This document shows positions 18,368 to 26,773 of a stretch of 64,000 nucleotides of DNA, one piece after another. Numbering within the stretch: the first letter of the stretch is position 1; every line of letters begins with the position of its first letter. The notes under the pieces were generated by a model that saw only the letters and a program-made list of their open reading frames with translations, had not been told where the DNA came from and ran no database searches. Where the stretch lies: positions 455,110 to 519,109 of the forward strand of contig NZ_FNCC01000005.1 in NCBI RefSeq assembly GCF_900100955.1, read 5' to 3'. The DNA is from Lentzea fradiae. Its GTDB lineage: Bacteria > Actinomycetota > Actinomycetes > Mycobacteriales > Pseudonocardiaceae. A program made the translations under genes and the position numbers.

Positions 18368-18857
18368 CCCGCGCGGCGCCGACTCACCCGGCGCCGACGA
18401 CCCTGGCCTCGGCAGGAGGCTCGGCGTCGACGTCGGGTCGGTTCGCGTGGGAACATCCCTCAGCGATCCGGGTGCTTTCCTGGCCACTCCGCTGGTTACC
18501 CTGCAACGGGACGAGAAGCGCGGCTCGGACCTCACCGAGCTCGTACGTCTCGTGGCCGAGCATGACGTGGTCGAGGTCGTGGTCGGCCTGCCCAAGACGC
18601 TGGCGGGCAGGCACGGTCCCGCCGCGGAGGCGGCGACGGCGTACGCTGCCGCCCTGGCGGACCGGGTCAGCCCGGTGCCGGTCCGGCTCTGCGACGAGCG
18701 CCTGACGACGGTCGTGGTGAGCCGGGTGCTGGCGCAACGAGGAGTGAAAGGCAAGAAGCAGCGTGCCGTGGTCGACCAGGCCGCCGCTGTCGAGATCCTG
18801 CAATCCTGGCTGGACGCACGGGCACGCTTCGTGGCCGCCCGAAAGGACGAGGTGTGA
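18354..18857 (+). CDS. ruvX: RuvX/YqgF Holliday-junction resolvase-like nuclease
   Basis: About 167 residues if the TTG at 18354 is used; this overlaps the end of alaS by 14 nt. No ATG or GTG lies between it and the conserved '[18 protein letters not shown]', the RNase-H-fold start. The motifs '[20 protein letters not shown]', '[17 protein letters not shown]' and '[13 protein letters not shown]' give the acidic active site (Asp, Glu, Asp). It acts in 16S rRNA maturation and is the putative Holliday-junction resolvase. The N-terminal ~20 residues '[17 protein letters not shown]' are low-complexity, so the exact start is uncertain. Confidence 0.9.
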   Translation: MNSADPRGADSPGADDPGLGRRLGVDVGSVRVGTSLSDPGAFLATPLVTLQRDEKRGSDLTELVRLVAEHDVVEVVVGLPKTLAGRHGPAAEAATAYAAALADRVSPVPVRLCDERLTTVVVSRVLAQRGVKGKKQRAVVDQAAAVEILQSWLDARARFVAARKDEV

Positions 18858-20071
18858 GCGACGATCTCGGGTTGTTCACCGACCCTGACGTGGATGAACG
18901 ACGTCCGCTCAAGCGCGATCGCGAGCGGGACAGGGCACGCGCCAAGGCGAAGAAGCGCAAGAAGACGGTCCTGTGGCTGGTCGTCGCGATGGTCCTCACC
19001 GTGGGCCTGGGCGGCGCCTACTACGGCTACCGGGAGCTGCGCAGCATCGGGTCGTACGAGGACTACGCGGGCAGCGGAGAGGCCGACAAGATCGTCGAGG
19101 TCAAGGACGGCGACGTGATCAGCCAGATCGCCGCCACCCTCTACGACAACGACGTGGTCGCGTCGGCGGGTGCCTTCATCGCGGCCAGCCAGACCGACGC
19201 CCGCGTGCTGTCGACCCAGCCCGGCTTCTACCTCATGAAGACCAAGATGTCGGGCGCGGAGGCAGTGGCCCGCATGATCGACCCGAAGACGCGCGTCCCC
19301 GCGGTCCAGATCATCGGCGGCACGAAGCTCTCCGACATCAAGGCCGGTGACAAGACGGTCCCCGGCATCTACTCCCTGCTCGCCGCGGCGAGCTGCACGG
19401 AGAAGGACGGCCAGAAGACCTGCCTGTCGGCCGACGAGGTGAAGGCCGCCGCCGAGCAGACCGACCCGGTCGCCCTCGGCGTGCCGGACTGGGCGCTGGC
19501 CGACGTGGCGCGCGCCGAGCCCCAGTACCGCCTCGAAGGTCTGATCATGCGCGGCGTGTACCAGGTCAAGCCGGGTGTCTCCGCGGTCGAGCTGCTGCGC
19601 AGCGTGATCGTCTCCTCGGCGCAGAAGATGCAGGGCTTCGGCATCCCCGGCGGCACCGTGAACACCGGCTTCCGGCCGTACGAGGTGCTCGTCATCGCGT
19701 CCCTCATCGAGAAGGAAGCGATCGAGAAGGACTTCACCAAGGTCTCGCAGGTGATCTACAACCGCCTGAAGAAGCCGATGAGGCTGCAGTTCGACTCGAC
19801 CATCAACTACAAGAACAACCAGCCGCACATCCGCACGTCCGACCAGGACCGCAACACCCCGGGCCCGTACAACACCTACATGTCGTTCGGCCTCACGCCC
19901 ACCCCGATCGGCTCGCCGTCGCAGCAGGCCATCGCCGCGGCGATGAACCCGGAGGGCGGCGAGATCATCTACTTCGTGAAGTGCCACGAAAAGGGTGACT
20001 CGTGCTTCGCGACGACGTTCGAGGAGCACAACGCGAACGACCAGAAGGCCCAGCGGGACGGCGTGTACTAG
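18854..20071 (+). CDS. mltG: Endolytic murein transglycosylase MltG (YceG)
   Basis: A 405-residue protein. A cytosolic acidic/basic N-tail precedes a single transmembrane helix at residues 38-58 and the periplasmic-side YceG/LysM-like domain. The catalytic stretch 'EVLVIASLIEKEAIEKDF' contains the essential Glu, and 'FDSTINY' and 'SPYNTYM'-type text ('GPYNTYMSFGLTPTPIG') is conserved. It cleaves nascent glycan strands. It overlaps ruvX by 4 nt and aroE by 1 nt, as in the usual actinobacterial operon. Confidence 0.95.
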   Translation: MSDDLGLFTDPDVDERRPLKRDRERDRARAKAKKRKKTVLWLVVAMVLTVGLGGAYYGYRELRSIGSYEDYAGSGEADKIVEVKDGDVISQIAATLYDNDVVASAGAFIAASQTDARVLSTQPGFYLMKTKMSGAEAVARMIDPKTRVPAVQIIGGTKLSDIKAGDKTVPGIYSLLAAASCTEKDGQKTCLSADEVKAAAEQTDPVALGVPDWALADVARAEPQYRLEGLIMRGVYQVKPGVSAVELLRSVIVSSAQKMQGFGIPGGTVNTGFRPYEVLVIASLIEKEAIEKDFTKVSQVIYNRLKKPMRLQFDSTINYKNNQPHIRTSDQDRNTPGPYNTYMSFGLTPTPIGSPSQQAIAAAMNPEGGEIIYFVKCHEKGDSCFATTFEEHNANDQKAQRDGVY

Positions 20072-20889
20072 TGCGCAGGGCAGCGGTGATCGGCTCACCG
20101 ATCGAGCACTCGCTCTCGCCGGTGTTGCACAACGCGGCGTATACCGCGCTGGGGCTCGACATCTCCTACACCCGGCTGGAGTGCGCCGAGGCGGAGGTGC
20201 CCGCTCTGGTCTCCTCGCTGGGACCGGAGTGGGTCGGCCTCTCCTGCACGATGCCGACGAAGCGCGCGGCACTGGCGTTCGCGTCGTCGGTCACCCCGCG
20301 CGCCTCGGCCGTGGGCGCCGCGAACACGTTGGTGCGCACCGGCTCCGGCTGGCACGCCGACTGCACCGACGTCGACGGCGTCGTGGGAGCGTTGCGGGAG
20401 AAGGGTTTCTCCGGCGGGACGAGCGGCGTGGTGCTCGGCGCGGGCGGCACGGCGACGGCCGCGCTGGCCGCGTTCGCCGAGCTGGGCGTGAAGTCGGTGT
20501 CCCTGGTGGTGCGGGACTCCTCCCGCGCCGCCGAGGCCGTCGAAACCGCGGCACGGGTCGGCGTCGAGGCCGAGGTGCTGGAACTGTCCTCCGTGGACCT
20601 CCCACTGCTGGCGGGCGCCACGGACGTCCTGGTGTCGACCGTGCCCGCCGAGGCGACGGTGCCACTGGCCCCGGCGCTGGCGCGGGCCCCGTACGTGCTG
20701 GACGTGATCTACCACCCGTGGCCCACCCCGGTGGCCTCGGCCGTGGAGGAGTCGGGCGCACGGCTCGCGACGGGCCTGGACATGTTGCTGCACCAGGCTT
20801 TCGGTCAGGTGGAGCAGTTCACCGGGAAGCCCGCGCCGCAGGACGTGATGCGCGAGGCCCTGGCCGCGGAACTCGCCAGGCGAGGTTAG
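20071..20889 (+). CDS. aroE: Shikimate dehydrogenase
   Basis: A 272-residue enzyme from GTG 20071, sharing one base with the mltG stop (TAGTG). The shikimate site 'IGSPIEHSLSPVLHNAAY' and catalytic Lys in 'SCTMPTKRAAL' are present. The 'N-T-D' site reads 'CTDVDGV', with Cys in place of the common Asn before TD. The NADP loop 'VLGAGGTATAALAAF' is standard. It reduces 3-dehydroshikimate. Other aro genes resume 7 kb downstream after an accessory insertion. Confidence 0.93.
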   Translation: MRRAAVIGSPIEHSLSPVLHNAAYTALGLDISYTRLECAEAEVPALVSSLGPEWVGLSCTMPTKRAALAFASSVTPRASAVGAANTLVRTGSGWHADCTDVDGVVGALREKGFSGGTSGVVLGAGGTATAALAAFAELGVKSVSLVVRDSSRAAEAVETAARVGVEAEVLELSSVDLPLLAGATDVLVSTVPAEATVPLAPALARAPYVLDVIYHPWPTPVASAVEESGARLATGLDMLLHQAFGQVEQFTGKPAPQDVMREALAAELARRG

Positions 20890-20893
20890 GCCG

Positions 20894-21370
20894 TCACGGG
20901 CACTCGATGCCCGTGGCCGGCACCCCCTCCACCTTCGCCCGGCTCGCCACAGCCGTGCAGTACAGCTGGAACTGCGCCCACCGGGACAGCTCCAGCATGG
21001 CCTCCGGCAGGACGATGACGTTGGAGATCGCGTAGACCCGTTCCGACGAGGCGGGCACCTCGGTCACCAGGCCGAGCTTCTTCTCCTCCTCGGTCAGCCC
21101 GGCGACGAGCAGGTTGATGGCGGTCGCGGTGTCGACGGTGCCGGAGTAGGTCCTGGTCCGCCGCACCAGCGCGTCGCGGCCGGCCGACACCAGGAAGACC
21201 GTCAGCTCGTGCGACGAGATGACGGGGGCGTCGCCGCCGGTGAGGATCGGGGTCGGGCGCACCCCGCAGGCCGCGAGGGTCACCAGGGCAAGCGCAAGGT
21301 GAAGACCGCTCCGCCGGAGGGCCCGTTGGCCGCGTCGATCGTGCCGCCGTGCAGGCGCGCGTTCTCCCAT
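20894..21370 (-). CDS. GerMN-like lipoprotein downstream of a two-component system
   Basis: The C-terminal ~125 residues begin after a lipobox-like 'ALVTLAACGVRPTP', so the mature protein is a lipid-anchored secreted protein. 'ELTVFLVSAGRDALVRRTR' and 'TATAINLLVAGLTEEEKKLGL' resemble the GerMN domain found in sporulation GerM and LpqB. The start is uncertain. ATG 21370 gives 158 residues with a basic n-region but overlaps the kinase 3' end by 90 nt; a closer GTG would leave almost no signal peptide. The gene order kinase then GerMN lipoprotein recalls mtrAB-lpqB on a smaller scale. Confidence 0.7.
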   Translation of the reverse strand: MGERAPARRHDRRGQRALRRSGLHLALALVTLAACGVRPTPILTGGDAPVISSHELTVFLVSAGRDALVRRTRTYSGTVDTATAINLLVAGLTEEEKKLGLVTEVPASSERVYAISNVIVLPEAMLELSRWAQFQLYCTAVASRAKVEGVPATGIECP

Positions 21371-22629
21371 GCGATCGCCAATCCCAGCCCGCTGCCCTCG
21401 GAACGGGAGCGGGCCGTGTCTGCCTTGTAGAAGCGGTCGAAGATGTGGGGGAGGGCCTCGGCGGGGATGCCGGGCCCGTGGTCGGACACCTCGATGACGC
21501 CGCCGGGCCTGACCTCGACGCGGACCGGGGCGCCGCCGTGCTTGAGCGCGTTGCCGACGAGGTTGGCCACGATGACGTCCAAGCGGCGGCGGTCCACCAC
21601 GCCGTCGATCCCCTCCGGCAGCACGGCCTCGACCGACTCGGCCCAGCCGCGCGCGGCCAGGGTGTCGCGGACGGCCGTGCCGATGTCCCACTCGTCGAGC
21701 TCCAGGACGTTGCCGCCCTCGTCGAACCGGGAGATCTCCATCAGGTCGTTGACCAGGCGGGTGAGCTTGCGGGTCTCGGCGGAGACCAGGCGGGCGGCGA
21801 CGGCCGTGTCCGGTGGCAGCGTCTCGGCGTCCTCGTCCAGCACGGCCGTCACGGCGCTCATCGCGGTGAGCGGCGTGCGCAGTTCGTGGGACACGTCCGA
21901 GACGAACCGCCGGGAGGCGGCCTGGGAGGCTTCCAGCTGCTCGGCGGCGGAGTTGAACGTGCGGGCCAGGTCGGCGAGCTCGTCGGAGCCGCGGTCGTCG
22001 ACGCGGGTGTCGAGCCGTCCCGAACCCAGGGCGCGGGCCGCGGCACCGAGGCGCCGCACCGGGCGCAGCACGCCGCGGGCGGTGAGGAGGGCCAGGCCGA
22101 GTGCGAGGGGCAGCACCAGGCTGACGCCGACCCATGCCGCGGTCGCGAAGCTGTTGATGGCGCTCTCCGTGCTGCCCAGACCCGTCACCGCCCACACCTC
22201 GACGCCGGTCCGGGTGCCGTCTCCGCGCAGCAACGGGATGCCGATCACGACGTACGGCTCCGCCATGTCGTCGCGGCGCTGCCAGAGGACCGTGACGCTG
22301 TTCTTCAGCGCCGCGCGCATCTCCTCGGGGATGAACGACGGATCGGGGCCGCCACGGGACCGCATCCCTTCGTAGAGCACGACTCCCTTGCCACGCAGGT
22401 ACGTGGCGAAGTCGTCGAGGTCCTGCTGCGCGGGAGGGACGGTGAGGCTGAGCGCGTAGTCGCGGACGTCGTCGACCAGCGGGTTCATGAAGCCGTCCTG
22501 CGCGTCCTCCAGCAGCAACGTGCGGGCGGTCGCGTAGGAGGCTCCCGCCGCCCCCGCCGCGCCCAGCACCGTGAGGAGCAGGAACGCCGCCATCAGCCTG
22601 GGCTTCAGGCCGCGCGGCACCCACCTCAT
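21280..22629 (-). CDS. Sensor histidine kinase (OmpR-class, CseC/MtrB-like)
   Basis: A 449-residue membrane kinase from ATG 22629, overlapping the response-regulator stop (ATGA). Order: TM1 (residues 12-33), extracytoplasmic sensor (about 35-155), TM2 (about 160-183), a HAMP linker, the dimerisation box 'RRFVSDVSHELRTPLTAM' with the phospho-acceptor His, and an ATPase domain with N-box 'ANLVGNALKHGG', G1 'VSDHGPGIP' and 'GSGLGLAI'. All catalytic boxes are intact. It probably senses cell-envelope state, by analogy with CseC. The coupled lipoprotein could tune it. Confidence 0.93.
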   Translation of the reverse strand: MRWVPRGLKPRLMAAFLLLTVLGAAGAAGASYATARTLLLEDAQDGFMNPLVDDVRDYALSLTVPPAQQDLDDFATYLRGKGVVLYEGMRSRGGPDPSFIPEEMRAALKNSVTVLWQRRDDMAEPYVVIGIPLLRGDGTRTGVEVWAVTGLGSTESAINSFATAAWVGVSLVLPLALGLALLTARGVLRPVRRLGAAARALGSGRLDTRVDDRGSDELADLARTFNSAAEQLEASQAASRRFVSDVSHELRTPLTAMSAVTAVLDEDAETLPPDTAVAARLVSAETRKLTRLVNDLMEISRFDEGGNVLELDEWDIGTAVRDTLAARGWAESVEAVLPEGIDGVVDRRRLDVIVANLVGNALKHGGAPVRVEVRPGGVIEVSDHGPGIPAEALPHIFDRFYKADTARSRSEGSGLGLAIAWENARLHGGTIDAANGPSGGAVFTLRLPW

Positions 22630-23309
22630 CGGGGGCCGAAGCGGTAACCGAAGCCGCGCACCGTGTGGACGTACCGGGGTTCGGACGGCACGTCCTCGAT
22701 CTTGGCGCGCAGCCGCTGGACGCACGCGTCGACCAGGCGGGAGTCGCCGAGGTAGTCGTGCTCCCACACCGCTTCGAGGATCTGCTGGCGGGTCAGCACG
22801 CGGCCGGGGGTGCGGGACAGTTCGAGCAGCAGCTTCAGCTCGGTGGGCGTCAGCGCGACCTTCGCGTCGTTCTTGAGCACCTGCAGCCCGGCGCGGTCGA
22901 TGACGAGCGTGCCGTGGCGTTCGACGTTCGACGGCTCGGACACGGTCCGGCGCAGCACCGCGCGGATGCGGGCCTCCAGCACCCGCGGCTCGACCGGCTT
23001 GACCACGTAGTCGTCCGCGCCCGCCTCCAGGCCCGCCACCACGTCGAAGTCGTCGCCGCGGGCGGTGAGCATGATGATCGGCACCTCGGCCTGCATGCGC
23101 ATCCGGCGGCACGTCTCGAACCCGTCGATGCCGGGCAGCATGATGTCGAGGACGACGATGTCGGGACGGGAGTCGCGCAGCTTGTCGACGCCTTCCTCAC
23201 CCGTTCCGGCCGCTCGCACGTCATGTCCCTGACGGCGCAGCGCCAGCCCCAGCCCTTCACGCACCGCGGGGTCGTCCTCCACCAGCAAGACCATCGCCAC
23301 GGACTCCAT
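22626..23309 (-). CDS. Response regulator, OmpR/PhoB family (CseB-like)
   Basis: 227 residues from ATG 23309; an alternative ATG at 23294 gives 222. The receiver domain has the acidic pocket 'VEDD', the phospho-acceptor Asp in 'DIVVLDIMLPGIDG', Thr in 'MLTARG' and Lys in 'YVVKPVEP'. Residues 130-225 form the winged helix ('VALTPTELKLLLELSRTPGRVL', 'VHTVRGFGYRFG'). It resembles Streptomyces CseB. The first gene of the RR-kinase-lipoprotein operon, divergent from the PAP2 gene 49 bp away. Confidence 0.93.
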   Translation of the reverse strand: MESVAMVLLVEDDPAVREGLGLALRRQGHDVRAAGTGEEGVDKLRDSRPDIVVLDIMLPGIDGFETCRRMRMQAEVPIIMLTARGDDFDVVAGLEAGADDYVVKPVEPRVLEARIRAVLRRTVSEPSNVERHGTLVIDRAGLQVLKNDAKVALTPTELKLLLELSRTPGRVLTRQQILEAVWEHDYLGDSRLVDACVQRLRAKIEDVPSEPRYVHTVRGFGYRFGPR

Positions 23310-23358
23310 TATCCGGGCGGTCACAGCGACCGTGGCGGTTCTGTAGCGGAACCATGAC

Positions 23359-24381
23359 ATGCCGTGGACGCTCCCGTTGAGCGGCGCGCGGAACCTCGGT
23401 CTCATGGCCGGAAGCTTGCTGGGGTTCCTCTTCACGTACTTCGCGCTGGTGTGGACGACGTTCGGGCAGAAGGCGGAGAACGCCGCGTTGCCCGAGCTGT
23501 CCCTGCAACGGTCGTGGGCGTCCGACGTGGACATGGCGATCCTGGTCGCCGCTGCCCTCGTGGTGCTGTTCGCGCGACGGAAGTCGTTGCGGCCGTTGGT
23601 GGTTCTCGGTGGTTCGGTGCTGCTCGCGCAGGTGCTGAAGCTCAACGTGCTGATGCGTCCGCCGCTCGACGACGAGGCGGTGCTGGTGCACAACAGCTTC
23701 CCGAGCGGGCACACGACGGCCGCGGTGGCGTCGGTGGTCGCGGTGACGATGGCGGTGCCGAAGCGGTTCGCGCTGTTCGTGGCGCTTCCGGGGGCGCTCG
23801 CCGCCGGGGCGGTGGCGGCGGAGACCGTGTCGCTGGGCTGGCACCGGTTCAGCGACACGCTCGGCGCGGCACTGCTCGTCTCGACGATCGCGTTCCTGCT
23901 GGCCCGCGAGTGGACAGCGGGGATGATCGTCTCGCCGGCGCTCGCGGTGGGCGGGGTGTGGCTGGTGGCGACGTACCCCGGCGCCACGCCCTCGGTGCTC
24001 TCGGGCGTGGTGACCGCCGGGGTCGTCGGGCACTTCGGGGTGGTCGTGAGCGGTCTCGGCCGGAAAGACCGGGACCGCTCACGACCGGAGCACGACTCAG
24101 GCGTCGTGGTCGGTGGCGATCATCTCGGCGACGGCGTCCAGAGCGGCGTCCGCTCCGTCCCCGTCGGCGCTGAGCACCACCTCGTCACCGTGCATGGCGC
24201 CGAGGGTCATCAGACCCAGCACACTCGCCGCGTCCACGGCTTCGCCACCGTCCTTGCGGATGGTGACCGCGACCGGCTGGTCGGCGGCGGCCTTCGCCAG
24301 CAGGGCGGCGGGGCGGGCGTGCAGCCCGACCTTGCTGGCCACGGTGACCCGTCGCTCGGCCATGATGGTTCCTCCCGGTAG
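23359..24381 (+). CDS. PAP2 family membrane phosphatase; 3' part runs antisense through ptsH
   Basis: The first ~235 residues are a bona fide type-2 phosphatidic-acid phosphatase. The three motifs are 'KLNVLMRPP' (KxxxxxxRP), 'SFPSGHTTAA' (PSGH) and 'SLGWHRFSDTLGA' (the His-x3-Asp part of SRxxxxxHxxxD, with its Ser-Arg changed). It has about six membrane segments. The substrate is probably a lipid phosphate or undecaprenyl pyrophosphate. The frame lacks a stop at the domain end and runs another ~95 residues exactly opposite the HPr gene to 24381. That tail is Gly/His/Asp-rich and looks like antisense translation, not conserved protein. Confidence 0.8.
   Translation: MPWTLPLSGARNLGLMAGSLLGFLFTYFALVWTTFGQKAENAALPELSLQRSWASDVDMAILVAAALVVLFARRKSLRPLVVLGGSVLLAQVLKLNVLMRPPLDDEAVLVHNSFPSGHTTAAVASVVAVTMAVPKRFALFVALPGALAAGAVAAETVSLGWHRFSDTLGAALLVSTIAFLLAREWTAGMIVSPALAVGGVWLVATYPGATPSVLSGVVTAGVVGHFGVVVSGLGRKDRDRSRPEHDSGVVVGGDHLGDGVQSGVRSVPVGAEHHLVTVHGAEGHQTQHTRRVHGFATVLADGDRDRLVGGGLRQQGGGAGVQPDLAGHGDPSLGHDGSSR
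24097..24363 (-). CDS. ptsH: Phosphocarrier protein HPr
   Basis: An 88-residue protein. 'ASKVGLHARPAALLAKAAA' carries the phosphorylatable His (family His15), and 'VDAASVLGLMTLGAMHGDEV' carries the regulatory Ser region. The length is standard for HPr. It passes phosphate from Enzyme I to EIIA. It is the last gene of the DasR-EIIC-HPr operon on the minus strand, 24 nt after EIIC. Enzyme I is not in the window. Confidence 0.95.
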   Translation of the reverse strand: MAERRVTVASKVGLHARPAALLAKAAADQPVAVTIRKDGGEAVDAASVLGLMTLGAMHGDEVVLSADGDGADAALDAVAEMIATDHDA

Positions 24382-24387
24382 AGCTGG

Positions 24388-25674
24388 TTACTTGTCTGTC
24401 TTCGGCTCGCGGACGTCGGTCCGCGTGGTGGCCGACTCGCCCCGGCCGCCGACGACGCTCTCGTCGGCCTCCGGCGACTCGTCGTCCTCGCGACCCGGAG
24501 TCTTCAGGTTCCACTTCGTGATGACGAAGCGGAACAGGAAGTAGTACACCACTCCGTAGATCAGGCCGAGGATGATGAGCAGCCACGGCTTCTGGGCGAT
24601 GTTCCAGTTGAGGACGAAGTCGATCGCGCCGGCCGAGAACGAGAAGCCGTCGTGCGCGCCGAGCGCGTTCGAGATGGCGAGCGACGTGCCCGTGAGCACC
24701 GCGTGGATCAGGTACAGCGGCCACGCGACGAACATGAACGCGAACTCGAGCGGCTCCGTCACACCGGTGATGAACGCGGTGAGCGCGGCAGAGCCCATGA
24801 TGCCGCCGATGATCTTGCGCTGGCTCGGGCGCGCGGTGTGCACGATCGCGAGTGCCGCAGCCGGCAGGGCGAACATCAGGATCGGGAAGAAGCCGGTCTG
24901 GAACGTGCCGGCGGACGGGTCGCCCGCGAGGAAGCGCGGGATGTCACCGGTCTTGTCCTCGTACTCGCCGAACTGGAACCACACGACGTTGTTGACGATG
25001 TGGTGCAGGCCCAGCGGGATCAGCAGGCGGTTCACGACGCCGTAGATGAACGCGCCGATGATCGTGCTGCCGGTGACCCACTCGCCGACGGCGGTCAGGC
25101 CGGCGTCGAACCACGGGTAGACGAGGCCGAGCAGGACCCCGATGATCGTCATGACACCGGCGACGACGATCGGCACGAACCGGCGGCCGCCGAAGAACGC
25201 CAGGTACGGCGGCAGCTTGATGCGGTGGTACTTCTGCCACAGCAGGGCGGTCAGGACACCGACGACGATACCGCCGAGAACGCCGTAGTTGATCACTTCC
25301 GGCTTGGCGTCCGGATCGGTCGGCTGGTCGAGCACGAGCGGCGACATCGCCTTGAAGACGCTCGTCAGCACGACGTAGCCGACGACACCGGCGAGCGCGG
25401 TGGAACCGTCACCGCGCCGGGCGAACCCGACGGCGATGCCGACCGCGAACAGCAGGGCGAGGTTGCTGAACAACGCGTCGCCCGCCGCACCGATCACGGA
25501 GGCGACGGCATTCCAGCCGAGACCGTCCTTGCCCAGCAGGTCGTCTTGACCGAAGCGGAGCAGCAGACCTGCCGCGGGCAGCACGGCGATCGGCAGCATG
25601 AGGCTGCGACCGAAGCGCTGCAACGTGGCGAGGCCCTTGATCTCACGACCACCGGTTGCGGCGTCCGTGCTCAT
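24388..25674 (-). CDS. PTS EIIC permease, N-acetylglucosamine/glucose family (NagE2-like)
   Basis: A 428-residue protein with about ten membrane segments. It starts 'ATLQRFGRSLMLPIAVLPAAG', the typical EIIC N-terminus. The substrate-channel motif 'FITGVTEPLEFAFMFV' and 'NRLLIPLGLHHIVNN' are conserved in the Glc/GlcNAc family. It is a stand-alone IIC domain; IIB and IIA are separate genes on the other strand. The C-terminal tail is acidic. Start ATG 25674 overlaps the repressor's stop. Next to a DasR-like gene, GlcNAc is the likely substrate, as with Streptomyces NagE2. Confidence 0.9.
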   Translation of the reverse strand: MSTDAATGGREIKGLATLQRFGRSLMLPIAVLPAAGLLLRFGQDDLLGKDGLGWNAVASVIGAAGDALFSNLALLFAVGIAVGFARRGDGSTALAGVVGYVVLTSVFKAMSPLVLDQPTDPDAKPEVINYGVLGGIVVGVLTALLWQKYHRIKLPPYLAFFGGRRFVPIVVAGVMTIIGVLLGLVYPWFDAGLTAVGEWVTGSTIIGAFIYGVVNRLLIPLGLHHIVNNVVWFQFGEYEDKTGDIPRFLAGDPSAGTFQTGFFPILMFALPAAALAIVHTARPSQRKIIGGIMGSAALTAFITGVTEPLEFAFMFVAWPLYLIHAVLTGTSLAISNALGAHDGFSFSAGAIDFVLNWNIAQKPWLLIILGLIYGVVYYFLFRFVITKWNLKTPGREDDESPEADESVVGGRGESATTRTDVREPKTDK

Positions 25675-26426
25675 CGGGTACCTCCCTTGGCGGAGTTCGG
25701 TCCGGTCCCCGGGACGGTCCGGTCCAGTTGCATGGTCACCTGGTAGAGATCGCCCCGGTACCAGGAAGTAACGTCTTCGCAGGGCCTGCCCTCGGAGCTG
25801 GCGACCCGGCGGAACACGAGCAGCGGGCTGCCCTTGCGGACGTCGAGCGCCTTCGCGGTCTCGGCGTCGGCGGTCTCGGCCCAGACGGTCTGCCGCGCGT
25901 GGTCGAGCTGGATCCCGTACTTGGCCGCGAACAGCTCGTAGAGCGATCCGCTGAGGTCGCAGCGGTCCAGTTCGGGCAGCAGGTGCGGGCTGTACCAACC
26001 GGTCTCCAACGCCAGCGGCGCACCGTCGGCCATGCGCAGCCGCACGACGCGATAGGCGTACTCGTCGGGGTCGAGCCCCAACGATGCCTTGGAACCGGGA
26101 ACCGCCTGGCCCGCGCTGATCACCTCGGTGCTCGGTTCCAGCCCGCGCGCCTTCATGTCCGAGGTGAACGAGTTCAGCAGGTGCTGCAGGTCGTAGCGCC
26201 GCTGGGCGGTGAACGTCCCGCGGCCCTTGGCCCGCGTGAGCAGCCCTTCGGAGACCAGCTGGCCGACCGCGGCCCGCACGGTGATCCGGGAGACCCCGTA
26301 CCGCTCGGCGAGGTCGCGCTCGGACGGGATCGGCGATCCGGGGGCGAGGTCCTGCTCGGCCAGCCTGCGCAGGATCTCTCGCAGCTGCGCGTGCTTCGGC
26401 TTCGGCCCCTCCACGATCTCGTGCAT
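25671..26426 (-). CDS. dasR: GntR/HutC-family repressor, DasR-like
   Basis: 251 residues from ATG 26426, with a GGAGGTGA ribosome site. The GntR winged helix spans residues ~10-75 ('IPSERDLAERYGVSRITVRAAVGQL' holds the recognition helix). The UTRA effector domain follows ('YAYRVVRLRMADGAPLALETGWYSP', 'VFRRVASSEGRPCEDVTSWYRGDLYQV'). It resembles DasR, the Streptomyces regulator of GlcNAc uptake, chitin degradation, development and antibiotics, which is released by GlcN-6-P. A dre-like site lies 28 bp upstream. In Streptomyces dasR is beside the das transporter rather than PTS genes, so the symbol is by similarity. Confidence 0.85.
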   Translation of the reverse strand: MHEIVEGPKPKHAQLREILRRLAEQDLAPGSPIPSERDLAERYGVSRITVRAAVGQLVSEGLLTRAKGRGTFTAQRRYDLQHLLNSFTSDMKARGLEPSTEVISAGQAVPGSKASLGLDPDEYAYRVVRLRMADGAPLALETGWYSPHLLPELDRCDLSGSLYELFAAKYGIQLDHARQTVWAETADAETAKALDVRKGSPLLVFRRVASSEGRPCEDVTSWYRGDLYQVTMQLDRTVPGTGPNSAKGGTR

Positions 26427-26452
26427 TCGCTCACCTCCTCCCAGTGGTACTT

Positions 26453-26468
26453 TCCGGTCTAGACCAGT
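26453..26468. promoter_or_regulatory. dre-type operator (DasR-responsive element)
   Basis: TCCGGTCTAGACCAGT matches the dre consensus ACTGGTCTAGACCAGT/CT at 14 of 16 positions, with a perfect GGTCTAGACC core. It sits between the divergent repressor/EIIC/HPr operon (start 26426) and the EIIB/EIIA operon (start 26537), so one bound DasR dimer could repress both. A partial half-site (AGTGGTAC) lies 10 bp to its left. Confidence 0.85.
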
Positions 26469-26536
26469 TGGTGCGGGAGAATGCTCCGCGCACCGAGCGG
26501 GTGTCAACCGCTGTTACGGGAACGAGAGGTACGAAC

Positions 26537-26773
26537 GTGGCTGACGAGAAGGCGCAGAAGATCATCACCGCCCTCGGGGGCGCCGACAACATCGTCGAGA
26601 TCGAGCCGTGCATCACCCGTCTGCGGTGCGAGCTCGAGGACGGGTCCGTTGTCGACGAGAAGGCGCTGAAGGCGTTGGGGGCACACGGGGTCATGCGTTC
26701 CGGCAACGTCGTCCAGGTCGTCGTCGGGCCGGAGGCGGACACCCTCGCGTCGGACATCGAGGACCTCCTGTGA
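26537..26773 (+). CDS. PTS EIIB component, GlcNAc/glucose family
   Basis: A 78-residue cytosolic phosphotransfer domain from GTG 26537 (GAGAGGT upstream). The phospho-Cys motif 'IEPCITRLRCELED' is intact, followed by 'LGAHGVMRSGNVVQVVVGPEAD', typical of IIB-Glc/GlcNAc. It accepts phosphate from EIIA and phosphorylates sugar bound by the EIIC coded divergently. In Streptomyces the corresponding gene is nagF. It overlaps the EIIA gene by 4 nt. Confidence 0.92.
   Translation: MADEKAQKIITALGGADNIVEIEPCITRLRCELEDGSVVDEKALKALGAHGVMRSGNVVQVVVGPEADTLASDIEDLL

Noticed and set aside
15281..20272. A 1663-codon open frame on the minus strand opposite alaS-ruvX-mltG
   Set aside because: It is antisense to three clearly conserved genes, its text is Leu/Val/Asp/Arg/Gly-rich without domains, and such long mirror frames are expected when third codon positions are nearly all G or C.
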